64,000 nucleotides of DNA, from assembly GCF_024810105.1 (NCBI RefSeq), contig NZ_JANUDX010000003.1, positions 496,001-560,000 of the forward strand. Reading direction: 5' to 3'. This document shows positions 8,775-18,314 of this stretch, in pieces. Source of the DNA: Stenotrophomonas sp. BIGb0135 (GTDB taxonomy: Bacteria > Pseudomonadota > Gammaproteobacteria > Xanthomonadales > Xanthomonadaceae). The translations under genes were made by a program, and so were the position numbers. The notes under the pieces are model-generated. The model saw only the letters and a list, made by a program, of their open reading frames with translations, searched no databases and was not told the DNA's origin. Within the stretch, counting starts at the first letter, position 1; each line of letters begins with the position of its first letter.

Positions 8775-11225
8775 ATGTCCCGTCCGTCCGCGTCGCGCCT
8801 TGGCCTTGCCATCGCGCTCGTCCTCTCCTCCCCCCTGCTCGCCCAGGACGTACATGCGCAGGACGCGCCCGGCTCGGCCACCACGCTGGACACCGTGATC
8901 GTCACCGGCACCCGCGCGGTCGACCGCACGGTGCTGGAATCCACCTCGCCGGTGGACGTGCTCACCGCCGAGGACATCCGCAAGGCCGGCGTGGTCAACG
9001 GCGAGCTGGGCAGCGCGCTGCAGGCGCTGCTGCCCTCGTTCAACTTCCCGCGCCAGTCCAACTCCGGCGGGGCCGACCACATCCGTGCCGCGCAGCTGCG
9101 CGGGCTGTCGCCGGACCAGGTGCTGGTGCTCGTGAACGGCAAGCGCCGCCACACCAGCGCGTTGGTCAACACCGACAGCAAGATCGGCAAGGGCACCACG
9201 CCGGTGGACTTCAACGCGATCCCGATCAGCGCGATCAAGCGCATCGAGGTACTGCGCGATGGCGCCGGCGCGCTGTATGGCTCCGATGCGGTGGCCGGGG
9301 TGATCAACGTGATCCTCGACGACGCCCCGGAAGGCGGCGCGTTCGAGGCCAGCTTCGGCGCCAACCACACCGACCTCAAGCCGATCGACCGGACCATCAC
9401 CGATGGCCAGACCAGCTACGCCAGCGCCAAGGTCGGCACCCGGCTGGGCGACGACGGCGGTTTCCTGCGCGTGGGCCTGGAATTGAAAAACCACGAAGGC
9501 ACCAACCGCGCCGGCTTCGACCAGATCCCGCCGTGGGACCAGAGCGATACCAACCTGGCGCTGCAGGGCAAGCGCAATTATGTGCTGGGCGATGGCAAGA
9601 CCCGTGACCTCAACGCCTGGATCAACAGCGAACTGCCGTTCGGTGAGACCTCCAAGTTCTATTTCTTCAGTACGTTCAACCAGCGCGACAGCGAAGGCGC
9701 CAACTACTTCCGCTACCCCGACAGCGACGCCAACTGGGCGCAGGTCTACCCCAACGGTTACCGCCCGATTTCCGAAGGCGAAAACCGCGACGTGCAGGCC
9801 GTGGCCGGTGCGAAGGGCCAATGGGGCGAGTGGAACTACGACGCCAGCCTGGATTACGGCACCAACAGCTTCACCTACCGCCTGCGCAACTCGCTCAACG
9901 CCTCGCTCGGCCCGACCAGCCCGACCCGCTTCAAGACCGGCGACTACCAGAACGAACTGACCGTCGCCAACCTCGACCTGGGCCGCGTGTTCAACCAGGG
10001 CGACACCATCACCCACAGCCTTGGGCTGGGCGTGGAAGCACGCCGCGACCACTACCAGACCCGTCCGGGCGACCCGAGCAGCTACGCCGCCGGCCCGTTC
10101 ACCGACCGCCCGACCGGCTCCCAGGCCGGCGGTGGCCTGACCCCGCAGGACGCCACCTCGCTGTCGCGCGACGTGGCCAGCGCCTATGCCAGCCTGTCCA
10201 GCCAGTTCGGCGAGCACTTCTCCAGCGACCTGGCCGCGCGTTACGAACACAGCGACGACTACGGCGGCGAGCTCACCGGCAAGCTGGGCCTGCGCTATGA
10301 ATTCACCCCGGCGTTCGCGCTGCGCGGGGCGATTTCCAACAACTTCCGCGCGCCCTCGCTGGCGCAGATCGGGTACGAGTCCACGTCCACCGGCTACAAC
10401 GCCGCTGGCCAGCTGGTGCAGGGCCGGGTGCTGTCGGTCAACAACCCGATCGCCCGTGGCCTGGGGGCGTCGGACCTGAAGCCGGAGAAGTCGCTCAACA
10501 CCAGCCTGGGCTTCACCAGCCGCATCGGCGACCACTTCGATGTGTCGCTGGACTTCTTCCAGATCGACATCGACGACCGCATCGCGCTGTCGGAAAGCAT
10601 CACCGGCGATGCACTCACCGACTACGTGCAGCAGCAGTTCGGCGTGGCCGGCCTGCAGAGCGCGAGCTTCTTCGTCAACGCCGCCGACACCCGCACCCGC
10701 GGCGCCGAACTGGTGAGCAACTGGCGGCAGTCACTGGGCGATGGCGAACTGGTGCTGACCGGCACCTATGCCTACACCAAGACCACGCTGAAGAACGTGC
10801 TGGCCACGCCGGCCAGCCTGCTGGCGCTGGACCCGGACTACGTGCTGTTCGGCGTGGAGGAGACCAACACCCTCACCGACGCCACCCCACGCACCCGTGC
10901 CGCCCTGGCCGCCAGCTGGAGTGACGACCGCTGGTCGCTGAGCAGCCGGCTCAGCCGTTACGGCAGCGTGACCCGCGTGTTCAACTTCGGCGATGGCTTC
11001 ATCCCGCGCCAGACCTATGGCGCCGAATGGCAGCTCGATGCGGAAGTGGAGTTCAAGATCACCCCGCAGTGGAGCGTGGCCGTGGGCGGGCAGAACCTGA
11101 CCGACAATTACTCGGACCTGTCCAACGACGACATCTACTACTACGGCAACCTGCCGTATGACGTGCTGTCGCCGGTGGGGAGCAATGGTGCGTACTATTA
11201 CGGTCGCGTGCGGTATACGTTCTGA
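8775..11225 (+). CDS. TonB-dependent receptor
   Basis: Outer-membrane active-transport receptor of 816 residues. It has a signal peptide (MSRPSASRLGLAIALVLSSP to VHA), a TonB-box-like segment TLDTVIVTGTR (about residues 38-48), a plug domain with ALQALLPSFNFPRQ, QLRGLSPDQVLVLVNGKRRH and RIEVLRDGAGALYGSDAVAG, and a beta-barrel ending VRYTF. The plug style resembles the CirA/FepA-like receptors common in Xanthomonadaceae, many of which import siderophores, carbohydrates or other nutrients; the substrate cannot be read from the sequence. The ATG at 8775 has GGAG 6 bases upstream. The final 25 bases of the gene are the first part of the tandem repeat array that follows. Confidence 0.92.
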   Translation: MSRPSASRLGLAIALVLSSPLLAQDVHAQDAPGSATTLDTVIVTGTRAVDRTVLESTSPVDVLTAEDIRKAGVVNGELGSALQALLPSFNFPRQSNSGGADHIRAAQLRGLSPDQVLVLVNGKRRHTSALVNTDSKIGKGTTPVDFNAIPISAIKRIEVLRDGAGALYGSDAVAGVINVILDDAPEGGAFEASFGANHTDLKPIDRTITDGQTSYASAKVGTRLGDDGGFLRVGLELKNHEGTNRAGFDQIPPWDQSDTNLALQGKRNYVLGDGKTRDLNAWINSELPFGETSKFYFFSTFNQRDSEGANYFRYPDSDANWAQVYPNGYRPISEGENRDVQAVAGAKGQWGEWNYDASLDYGTNSFTYRLRNSLNASLGPTSPTRFKTGDYQNELTVANLDLGRVFNQGDTITHSLGLGVEARRDHYQTRPGDPSSYAAGPFTDRPTGSQAGGGLTPQDATSLSRDVASAYASLSSQFGEHFSSDLAARYEHSDDYGGELTGKLGLRYEFTPAFALRGAISNNFRAPSLAQIGYESTSTGYNAAGQLVQGRVLSVNNPIARGLGASDLKPEKSLNTSLGFTSRIGDHFDVSLDFFQIDIDDRIALSESITGDALTDYVQQQFGVAGLQSASFFVNAADTRTRGAELVSNWRQSLGDGELVLTGTYAYTKTTLKNVLATPASLLALDPDYVLFGVEETNTLTDATPRTRAALAASWSDDRWSLSSRLSRYGSVTRVFNFGDGFIPRQTYGAEWQLDAEVEFKITPQWSVAVGGQNLTDNYSDLSNDDIYYYGNLPYDVLSPVGSNGAYYYGRVRYTF

Positions 11226-11865
11226 TCGTTGGTGCAGCCGACCAACGGTCGGCTCTACCGGTCGCGTGCGGTATACGTTCTGATCGTTGGTGCAGCCGAC
11301 CAACGGTCGGCTCTACGGGTCGCGTGCGGTATACGTTCCGATCATTTGTGTAGCCGGGCATGGCCCGGCTCTACCGGTAGCATGATGATGCGAGGTAGAG
11401 CCGACCCATGGTCGGCTGCCTTCCTGTGCGCTCAAGCCATGTCAAGGACGGCCGGCGATTGGCCGGCCCAGGATCGCGCACCGTTGGTGCAGCCGACCAA
11501 CGGTCGGCTCTACGGGTCGCGTGCGGTATGCGTTCCGATCATTGGTGCAGCCGACCAACAGTCGGCTCTACCCGCGGGTGACGAGGCAAGGTAGAGCCGA
11601 CCCATGGTCGGCTGCCTTCCTCTGCGATCAAGCCATCTGAAGGAGGGGCAGCGATTGGCCCGCCCAGGATCGCGCACCGGTGGTGCAGCCGACCAACGGT
11701 CGGCTCTACGGGTCGCGCGCGGTATGCGTTCCGATCATCGGTGCAGCCGACCAACGGGCGGCTCTACCCACGGGTGATGAGGCAAGGCAGAGCCGACCCA
11801 TGGTCGGCTGCCTTCCTCTGCGCTCAAGCCATGTCAAGCACGGGCGGCGGTTGGCCGGTCTCCCA
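11201..11865. repeat. nested tandem array of SMAG palindromes (58-bp and 196-bp units)
   Basis: Two periodicities are visible. A 58-bp unit (ggtcgcgtgcggtatacgtt, then a SMAG palindrome ending cggctctac) starts at 11201, 11259, 11317 (diverging after about 25 bases), 11514 and 11710. A larger 196-bp unit beginning ggtagagccgacccatggtc starts at 11394, 11590 and 11786 (the third truncated near 11865); each of the first two contains one 58-bp unit plus further palindromes. The first 58-bp unit includes the last eight codons and stop of the receptor gene, so the coding end is part of the array. No protein-coding signal is seen. The palindromes match the SMAG family. Confidence 0.9.
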
Positions 11866-11883
11866 TGACCTGACAATCACACC

Positions 11884-12663
11884 GTGAATGGCATGTTTGC
11901 ACGCATGGCCAACGACCTCCCCCCGCGTCCGTCGCCGCCACTGCTGGACGATGCCTGTGCGTTGTTCCTCGACGTGGATGGCACCCTGATCGAATTTGAG
12001 CGCGACCCCGAAGCGGTCACGCTGCTGCCCGAAGTCCGCGACGCCATCGGCCGCATCAGCGATCGCCTTGAAGGCGCCGTCGCCCTCATCAGCGGCCGCC
12101 CGCTCAACCAGCTCGACGAACTCTTCGCCCCCCTGCACCTCCCGGCCGCCGGCCTCCACGGTCATGAACTGCGTCACGCCGATGGCCACGTCGACAGCCA
12201 GGCCAACAGCACCGATACCAGCGAATGGCTGCACGCCGTACACCAGCAGGCCATGCGTTTCGCGCACGGCAATCCCGGCGTGCTGGTCGAAGACAAGGGC
12301 CGCAGCCTGGCCCTGCACTGGCGCGGCGCGCCGCATGCCGCCGCCGAGGTGCGTGCCTTCGCCGATCGCCACATCCGCGGGCATACCGGCTACCGGCTGC
12401 AACCGGGCGACCACGTGGTCGAGTTCGTGCCCGAGGGCAGCGACAAGGGCCGCGCCCTGCAGCAGCTGATGCAGCAACCCCCGTTCCGTGGGCGCCTGCC
12501 GGTGTTCCTCGGCGACGACCTCACCGATGAATTCGGCTTCAACGCCGCCAACGCCCAGCACGGCTGGAGCGTTCTGGTCGGCGCGCGCAGCCCCAGCGCC
12601 GCGGTATTCGCCCTGCCGCACATCCGCAGCGTGCACGCCTGGCTGCAGGAAAACGCGTACTGA
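11884..12663 (+). CDS. otsB: trehalose-6-phosphate phosphatase
   Basis: HAD-superfamily phosphatase that dephosphorylates trehalose 6-phosphate to trehalose in the cytosol. The nucleophile motif is FLDVDGTLIEF (Asp30/Asp32), with ALISGRP as motif II, SDKGRA with the conserved Lys, and FLGDDLTDEFGF as the final Asp motif. Length (259) is normal. The frame opens at GTG 11884, with ATG codons at 11893 and 11905; none has a good ribosome binding site, so the start is uncertain by up to 7 residues. It heads a three-gene trehalose operon with a GH15 enzyme and otsA. Confidence 0.93.
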   Translation: MNGMFARMANDLPPRPSPPLLDDACALFLDVDGTLIEFERDPEAVTLLPEVRDAIGRISDRLEGAVALISGRPLNQLDELFAPLHLPAAGLHGHELRHADGHVDSQANSTDTSEWLHAVHQQAMRFAHGNPGVLVEDKGRSLALHWRGAPHAAAEVRAFADRHIRGHTGYRLQPGDHVVEFVPEGSDKGRALQQLMQQPPFRGRLPVFLGDDLTDEFGFNAANAQHGWSVLVGARSPSAAVFALPHIRSVHAWLQENAY

Positions 12664-12731
12664 CTCCCCCACCGCCGCCGCCCCGCTGCAGCCCTGTCGC
12701 GGGGCGGCCCGAACGAGATGCACCGCTCCCC

Positions 12732-14513
12732 ATGAAAGAACCTGATCTGAATCTTGGCGTGGTCGGCAACGGCAGCTTCGGCGCGTTGATCGACCAGCAC
12801 GCACGCGTGGTCTGGAGCTGCCTGCCGACCTTCGACGGCGACCCCACCTTCTGCGCCCTGCTCGGCCCCAACCAGAACGAAGGCGGCGACTTCGCGATCG
12901 AACTGGAAGACCTGGTCGGCAGCGAACAGAGCTACCTCACCAACACCGCCATCCTGCGCACCGTCCTGCACGACAAGCACGGTGGTTCGCTGGAAATCCT
13001 CGATTTCGCCCCGCGCTGGCGCCAGAACGAGCGTTTCTACCGTCCCGTCAGCCTGATCCGCCAGGTGCGTCCGCTGGCCGGCAACCCGCGCATCATCGTG
13101 CGCGCGCGCCCGCTGGCCGACTGGGGCGCACGCGTGCCGGAGGCCACCTGGGGGAGCAACCACATCCGCTGGATCCTCCCGGACCACGTGCTGCGGCTGA
13201 CCACCGACGTGCCGCTGCGCTTCGTCCGCGACGGCCTGCCCTTCGTCCTGAGCCACCCGGTCAACCTGGTGCTGGGCGTGGACGAATCGCTGAACCGCTC
13301 GCTCAGCGGCTATGTGCAGGAGTCCTTCCAGCGCACCCGCGACTACTGGCGCGAATGGGTCCGCTACCTGTCCATCCCGCTGGAGTGGCAGGACGCGGTG
13401 ATCCGCAGCGCGATCACCCTCAAGCTGTGCCAATACGAAGACAGTGGCGCGATCATCGCCGCGATGACCACCTCCATTCCCGAGGCGCCGGGCAGCATCC
13501 GCAACTGGGATTACCGCTACTGCTGGCTGCGCGACGCGGCATTCGTGGTGCGCACGCTCAACCGCCTCGGCGCCACCCGCACCATGGAGCAGTTCCTCGG
13601 CTACATCTTCAACCTGGCCACCACCGATGGCAGCCTGCAGCCACTGTACGGGATCGGCTTCGAGGCGAAGCTGGAGGAGACCGAAGTGGCGTCGCTGGAC
13701 GGCTACCGCGGCATGGGCCCGGTGCGTCGCGGCAACCTGGCCTGGGTGCAGCGCCAGCACGATGTCTACGGCAGCGTGGTGCTGGCCTCCACCCAGCTGT
13801 TCTTCGACCAGCGCCTGCAGGACCCGGGCGATGCGCATACCTTCGCGCGGCTGGAGCCGCTCGGTGAGCAGGCCTTCGCCCTGCACGACGTGCCCGATGC
13901 CGGTCTGTGGGAGTTCCGCGGCCGCACCGAAGTGCACACCTACACCAGCGCGATGTGCTGGGCCGCCTGCGACCGGCTGTGCAAGATCGCCATCCGCCTC
14001 AAGCTGGATGACCGCGCCGATTACTGGCGCGCGCGCGCCGACACCATCCACGCGCGGATCCTGCGCGAGGCATGGAGCGAGGAGCTCGGCCACTTCACCG
14101 ATACGTTCGGCGGCCACCGCCTGGATGCATCGCTGCTGCTGCTGGCGGACATCGGCTTCATCGAGGCCGGCGACGCGCGCTTCGTGGCCACCGTCGAGGC
14201 GATCGGGCGTGACCTGAAGCATGGCAACGCGCTGTACCGTTACGTCGCCCCGGATGATTTCGGCGAGCCCGAAACCAGCTTCACCATCTGCACCTTCTGG
14301 TACATCGACGCGCTGGCGGCGATCGGCCGCCTGGACGAGGCACGCGAGATGTTCGAGATGCTGCTGGAGCGCCGCAACCATCTCGGCCTGCTCTCCGAAG
14401 ACCTGGCCTTCGATAGTGGCGAAGCCTGGGGCAACTTCCCGCAGACCTACTCGCATGTTGGCCTGATCACCGCGGCGATGCGTCTGTCGCGCAGCTGGCA
14501 GGAAGCGTCATGA
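12732..14513 (+). CDS. glycoside hydrolase family 15 protein (trehalase/glucoamylase-like)
   Basis: A 593-residue cytosolic protein with the two-part build of bacterial GH15 enzymes: an N-terminal beta-sandwich (from LGVVGNGSFGALID) and an (alpha/alpha)6 barrel containing IRNWDYRYCWLRDAAF, a hallmark substrate-binding segment, and a C-terminal GEAWGNFPQTYSHVGLI-type segment with the catalytic Glu region. No signal peptide. Family members hydrolyse alpha-glucosidic bonds; several bacterial ones are trehalases. Its position between otsB and otsA makes a trehalose-related activity likely, but glucoamylase activity cannot be excluded. Its TGA overlaps the otsA ATG (ATGA), a sign of translational coupling. 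Confidence 0.88.
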   Translation: MKEPDLNLGVVGNGSFGALIDQHARVVWSCLPTFDGDPTFCALLGPNQNEGGDFAIELEDLVGSEQSYLTNTAILRTVLHDKHGGSLEILDFAPRWRQNERFYRPVSLIRQVRPLAGNPRIIVRARPLADWGARVPEATWGSNHIRWILPDHVLRLTTDVPLRFVRDGLPFVLSHPVNLVLGVDESLNRSLSGYVQESFQRTRDYWREWVRYLSIPLEWQDAVIRSAITLKLCQYEDSGAIIAAMTTSIPEAPGSIRNWDYRYCWLRDAAFVVRTLNRLGATRTMEQFLGYIFNLATTDGSLQPLYGIGFEAKLEETEVASLDGYRGMGPVRRGNLAWVQRQHDVYGSVVLASTQLFFDQRLQDPGDAHTFARLEPLGEQAFALHDVPDAGLWEFRGRTEVHTYTSAMCWAACDRLCKIAIRLKLDDRADYWRARADTIHARILREAWSEELGHFTDTFGGHRLDASLLLLADIGFIEAGDARFVATVEAIGRDLKHGNALYRYVAPDDFGEPETSFTICTFWYIDALAAIGRLDEAREMFEMLLERRNHLGLLSEDLAFDSGEAWGNFPQTYSHVGLITAAMRLSRSWQEAS

Positions 14514-15874
14514 GCCGCCTGGTGGTGGTCTCCAACCGGGTCGCCGTGCCCGGTGAATCACGCGCGGGCGGGCTCGCGGTGGGGCTGCTGGCCGCACTGA
14601 AGGAACGCGGCGGGGTGTGGTTCGGCTGGAGTGGCAAATCGGTCCGCGACAACAGCGGCACCCTGCATGAGCAGGTCGAGGGTGATATCCGCTATGTCAC
14701 CATGGATCTCAACAAGCGCGACGTCGACGGCTACTACAACGGCTTCGCCAACCGCACGCTGTGGCCGTTGCTGCACTTCCGCCTCGACCTGGTCGACTAC
14801 GACCGCGCCACCCGCGAGACGTATCGGCGGGTCAATGCGTTGTTCGCCGACAAGCTGGCGCCGCTGCTGCGCGAAGACGACATCGTCTGGATCCACGATT
14901 ACCACCTGATCCCGTTGGCGTCGCTGCTGCGCGAGCGTGGCATCGGCTGCCGGATCGGCTTCTTCCTGCACGTGCCGATGCCGTCGGCCGACCTGCTGCA
15001 GGCCATGCCCGACCACCTGCGCCTGTTCTCCAGCCTGTATGCCTACGACCTGGTCGGCTTCCAGACCCAGCGCGACGCCGATCGCTTCCAGTCCTACGTG
15101 CGCCTGTTCGGCGGCGGCCGGGTGCTGGCCGATGGCGAACTGGAAGCCCCCGGTGGGCGCCGCTTCCGTGCGGCCGCCTTCCCGATCGGCATCGACACCG
15201 ACTACATCGCCCGCCAGGCCAAGGCCGGCGCCAACAAGCCGGCCGTGCGCGACCTGCGCAACAGCCTGCGCGACCGGCAACTGGCGATCGGGGTGGATCG
15301 GCTGGACTACTCCAAGGGCCTGCCCGAGCGCTTCATGGGCTTCGAGCGCTACCTGGAGCGCCACCCGGACCAGCACGGCAGCCTGACCTACCTGCAGATC
15401 GCCCCGGTCTCGCGCGGCGATGTCACCGAATACCGGCAACTGCGCAGCCAGCTCGAACAGATCGCCGGCCACATCAATGGCGGCCACGCCGCCCCGGACT
15501 GGACGCCGCTGCGCTACGTCAACCAGAACTTCACCCATGCCACCCTGACCGGCTTTTACCGTGCCGCCGCGGTGGGCCTGGTCACCCCGCTACGCGATGG
15601 CATGAACCTGGTCGCCAAGGAATACGTGGCCTCGCAGGACCCGGAGAACCCGGGCGTGCTGGTGCTGTCGTTGCTGGCCGGCGCTGCCGACGAGCTCAAG
15701 CAGGCGCTGCTGGTCAACCCGCATGACCTGGACGGCGTGGCCGACGCAATCGCCACCGCTGCGACCATGCCCCTGCGCAAACGCGTGGAGCGATGGCAGG
15801 CGATGATGGAGCATCTGCGCGCGCACGACATCAACCATTGGCGGCAGACGTACCTGCAGGCGCTGGAAGGCTGA
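14510..15874 (+). CDS. otsA: trehalose-6-phosphate synthase
   Basis: GT20 glycosyltransferase that joins UDP-glucose and glucose 6-phosphate into trehalose 6-phosphate. Motifs: [12 protein letters not shown] at the N-terminus, [45 protein letters not shown] and [19 protein letters not shown] ([16 protein letters not shown]). Length 454 agrees with E. coli OtsA (474). It overlaps the GH15 stop by 4 bases, so the operon is otsB-GH15-otsA, covering synthesis and a probable turnover enzyme. Trehalose is commonly an osmoprotectant; the sequence shows no regulator. Confidence 0.95.
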   Translation: MSRLVVVSNRVAVPGESRAGGLAVGLLAALKERGGVWFGWSGKSVRDNSGTLHEQVEGDIRYVTMDLNKRDVDGYYNGFANRTLWPLLHFRLDLVDYDRATRETYRRVNALFADKLAPLLREDDIVWIHDYHLIPLASLLRERGIGCRIGFFLHVPMPSADLLQAMPDHLRLFSSLYAYDLVGFQTQRDADRFQSYVRLFGGGRVLADGELEAPGGRRFRAAAFPIGIDTDYIARQAKAGANKPAVRDLRNSLRDRQLAIGVDRLDYSKGLPERFMGFERYLERHPDQHGSLTYLQIAPVSRGDVTEYRQLRSQLEQIAGHINGGHAAPDWTPLRYVNQNFTHATLTGFYRAAAVGLVTPLRDGMNLVAKEYVASQDPENPGVLVLSLLAGAADELKQALLVNPHDLDGVADAIATAATMPLRKRVERWQAMMEHLRAHDINHWRQTYLQALEG

Positions 15875-15999
15875 CGCGGACGAGTGCCCGGCGGCCGCAC
15901 CTGCCGGGCGATGGCCAGGGTCGACCTTCGACGGCGACCCGCTGCAGGCCGACACTCCGTGGATCCCGGCGACGTGCCGGCCTGGCCTGCGCCCCCGGG

Positions 16000-16419
16000 T
16001 CAATCCAGGAAGCGGGTCGCCTGCGCGGGTGTCGGCAGATAGCAACTGTCATGCCGCCCGAACCAGCGGTAGCGGTTGCGCGCCAGCACGCGGTAGGCAC
16101 CATCGCGCCACACCCGTGGCAGCACCCTTAGCACCATGACCATCCGCCACGCGCCGCCCAGCCCGCCCACCACCCGCATGATCGCATCGGTATCGGTCCA
16201 GGCCCTGCCCTGCTCGAGCAGCAGGAACGACAGCGGATCCTCCGGATCCAAACCGTGCTGCTCCAGCAGCGCACGTCCGTGCGTGCCCTGCATCGCCGCG
16301 AAGCGATAGCGCCCGCGATGGTCGAAACGCAGCAGGAAACGAACCCAGCGGCTGCACAACGCGCACACGCCGTCGAACACGATCACCGCACCCTCGGCAC
16401 GCGCGTCGTCGCCGTTCAT
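16000..16419 (-). CDS. thiol-disulfide oxidoreductase-like DCC family protein (DUF393)
   Basis: A 139-residue protein of the DCC (DUF393) family. The signature is visible as VIVFDGVCALCSRWVRFLL, with Asp, Cys and Cys at the family positions, and a C-terminal RNRYRWFGRHDSCYLP segment. The family is predicted to have a thioredoxin-like fold with thiol-disulfide activity, but physiological substrates are unknown. The ATG at 16419 lies 4 bases after the pgeF stop, so the two genes are likely co-translated; longer in-frame extensions upstream run back through pgeF and are not credible. Confidence 0.85.
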   Translation of the reverse strand: MNGDDARAEGAVIVFDGVCALCSRWVRFLLRFDHRGRYRFAAMQGTHGRALLEQHGLDPEDPLSFLLLEQGRAWTDTDAIMRVVGGLGGAWRMVMVLRVLPRVWRDGAYRVLARNRYRWFGRHDSCYLPTPAQATRFLD

Positions 16420-16423
16420 GCGC

Positions 16424-17203
16424 TCAGGGCGCCATCCACGCCAGCGTCGCCATGCGTCCGGTACGCCGGTCGCGCCGGTGCGAATAGAAACGCTGCGGCT
16501 CGGCGATGCTGCACAGCTGACCGCCACTGATCTGCGCAGGATCGATCCCGACGCCGTGCAGTCGTCGCCGCGCCAGCGCATACAGATCAACCTTCCAGTG
16601 ACCGGCGCGGGTGGCGACAAAGGCTGCCTGCGCACCCGCATCGCGATCAACGAACGCGGCGAACACGTCCTCGCCCACCTCGTAGTGGGCCGGTCCGGCA
16701 GCCGGGCCCAACCACGCCTGCACCTGCGCGGGCGGCGTGTGCATGGCCGCCACGGTCGCTTCCAGCATGCCGTCGGCCAGGCCGCGCCACCCGGCGTGGG
16801 CCGCGGCGACTTCAGTGCCGTCGCGGGCAGCGAACACCACCGGCAGGCAATCGGCGGTGAGGATGGCCAGCACCACGCCCGGCACCGAGGTCACCGATGC
16901 ATCGGCGGTCGGCTCCACGTCCACGCCCTGGGCGCTGGGGGGCGCATCGAACCGCAGCACCGTGGTGCCGTGCACCTGGCGCAGCCAATGGGGCGCCGAT
17001 GGCAGTGCCAGCCCGGCCTGCAACAGGTCGCGATTGCGCTGCACCTGCACCGGGTCGTCGCCATCCACCGCGTAACGGTTGCCCATGTTGAACTGGTCGA
17101 ACGGCGGCAACGAGCCACCTGCGCCGTGCCGCAGCGTGGTGCAGGCCCGCACCCGGGGCGGTGCAGGCCAATCGGCCACCAGCAGGGGAAGCGACGCGTG
17201 CAT
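16424..17203 (-). CDS. pgeF: peptidoglycan editing factor / laccase-domain protein
   Basis: Member of the YfiH/PgeF (Cu-oxidase_4, 'multicopper polyphenol oxidase') family, 259 residues. Hallmarks: TADCLPVVFAARDG, AAAHAGWRGL with the conserved His, and LGPAAGPAHYEVG. In E. coli the protein removes mis-incorporated amino acids from cell-wall precursors; other members were reported as adenosine/polyphenol-active enzymes. The ATG at 17203 shares bases with the rluD stop (TGATG), typical of the rluD-yfiH pair in gammaproteobacteria. A TTG one codon upstream is also possible. Confidence 0.9.
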   Translation of the reverse strand: MHASLPLLVADWPAPPRVRACTTLRHGAGGSLPPFDQFNMGNRYAVDGDDPVQVQRNRDLLQAGLALPSAPHWLRQVHGTTVLRFDAPPSAQGVDVEPTADASVTSVPGVVLAILTADCLPVVFAARDGTEVAAAHAGWRGLADGMLEATVAAMHTPPAQVQAWLGPAAGPAHYEVGEDVFAAFVDRDAGAQAAFVATRAGHWKVDLYALARRRLHGVGIDPAQISGGQLCSIAEPQRFYSHRRDRRTGRMATLAWMAP

Positions 17204-18198
17204 CAACGGCGACCGCGTTCCAGTTCGGCGAAGCGCTTGCTGTCCTCGCGCAGTGCCTGCATCAGCGCCAGCATGTCGGCCGGCGGCGGCGCGCTGTTGG
17301 TGATCGTTTCACCGGTGATCGGGTGCACGAACTCCAGCGTTTCGGCGTGCAGCGCCTGGCGCTTGAAACCACGCAACTGGGCGACCAGTTCATCGCTGGC
17401 GCCCTTGGGCAGCTTCAGGGCGCCGCCGTACAGCTGGTCGCCGATGATCGGATGGCGCAGGTGCGCCATGTGCACGCGGATCTGGTGGGTACGCCCGGTT
17501 TCCAGGCGGCACTCCAGCGCGGTGTGCGCGCGGAAGCGCTCGCGCAGGCGGTAATGGGTGATCGCATCCTTGCCGTCTTCGCGCACCGCCATGCGCACGC
17601 GGTCGCGCGGGTGGCGGTCGATCGCCGCATCGGCGGTGCCGCCGGAGACCAGCGCGCCCACCACGATGGCCAGGTACTGGCGGTGCACCTGGCGCGCGGA
17701 CAGCTGCTCCACCAGTGCGGTCTGCGCCTGGATGGTCCGCGCGATCACCATGACGCCGCTGGTGTCCTTGTCCAGCCGGTGCACGATGCCCGCGCGCGGC
17801 AGCACCGACAGCGACGGGTCGCGGAACAGCAGCGCGTTGACCAGGGTGCCGGTGGGGTTGCCGGCGCCGGGATGGACCACCAGGCCGACCGGCTTGTTGA
17901 TCACGAACACGTGCTCGTCCTCGTACAGCACCTCCAGCGGGATGTCCTCCGGCTCGGCATGGGTCTGGGTGTCGAGCACGACATGCAGGCTGGCCACCTC
18001 GCCGCCGCGCACCGGGTCGCGCCCGCGGACCTGCTCGCCGTCCAGCAGGACGTCGCCGGACTTGATCCACTCGGTCAGCTTGGATCGGGAAAATTCAGGG
18101 AACAGCTCGGCCAGCACGGCATCGAAACGCCGTCCAGCGGCGGTATCGGGCACCACGGCCTGGCGGGGGGATTCGGATTCAGAAGCGTTATCGGACAT
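17203..18198 (-). CDS. rluD: 23S rRNA pseudouridine(1911/1915/1917) synthase
   Basis: Pseudouridine synthase of the RluA/RluD family, 331 residues (E. coli RluD 326). An S4 RNA-binding domain is seen at about residues 20-85 ([18 protein letters not shown]), followed by the catalytic domain with the active-site motif [16 protein letters not shown] and, later, [19 protein letters not shown]. The ATG at 18198 gives the usual length; a TTG at 18222 would add 8 residues. It is divergent from bamD, the same arrangement as rluD and bamD (yfiO) in E. coli, and precedes pgeF and the DCC gene in an operon. Confidence 0.95.
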   Translation of the reverse strand: MSDNASESESPRQAVVPDTAAGRRFDAVLAELFPEFSRSKLTEWIKSGDVLLDGEQVRGRDPVRGGEVASLHVVLDTQTHAEPEDIPLEVLYEDEHVFVINKPVGLVVHPGAGNPTGTLVNALLFRDPSLSVLPRAGIVHRLDKDTSGVMVIARTIQAQTALVEQLSARQVHRQYLAIVVGALVSGGTADAAIDRHPRDRVRMAVREDGKDAITHYRLRERFRAHTALECRLETGRTHQIRVHMAHLRHPIIGDQLYGGALKLPKGASDELVAQLRGFKRQALHAETLEFVHPITGETITNSAPPPADMLALMQALREDSKRFAELERGRR

Positions 18199-18314
18199 GG
18201 GGAAAGCACCGCAAGGAGACAAATTTGGGGTCCGGGCGACCAGTTTCAGTCGCGGGACAGGCCACTAGGCTATCATCGACCCTTCGTATTCCAGCCGCGT
18301 CCCGCCCTGACCCC

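Noticed and set aside
11201..11865. CRISPR-like regular repeats
   Set aside because: Repeats are palindromic SMAG units in direct tandem without unique spacers, and no cas genes are near.
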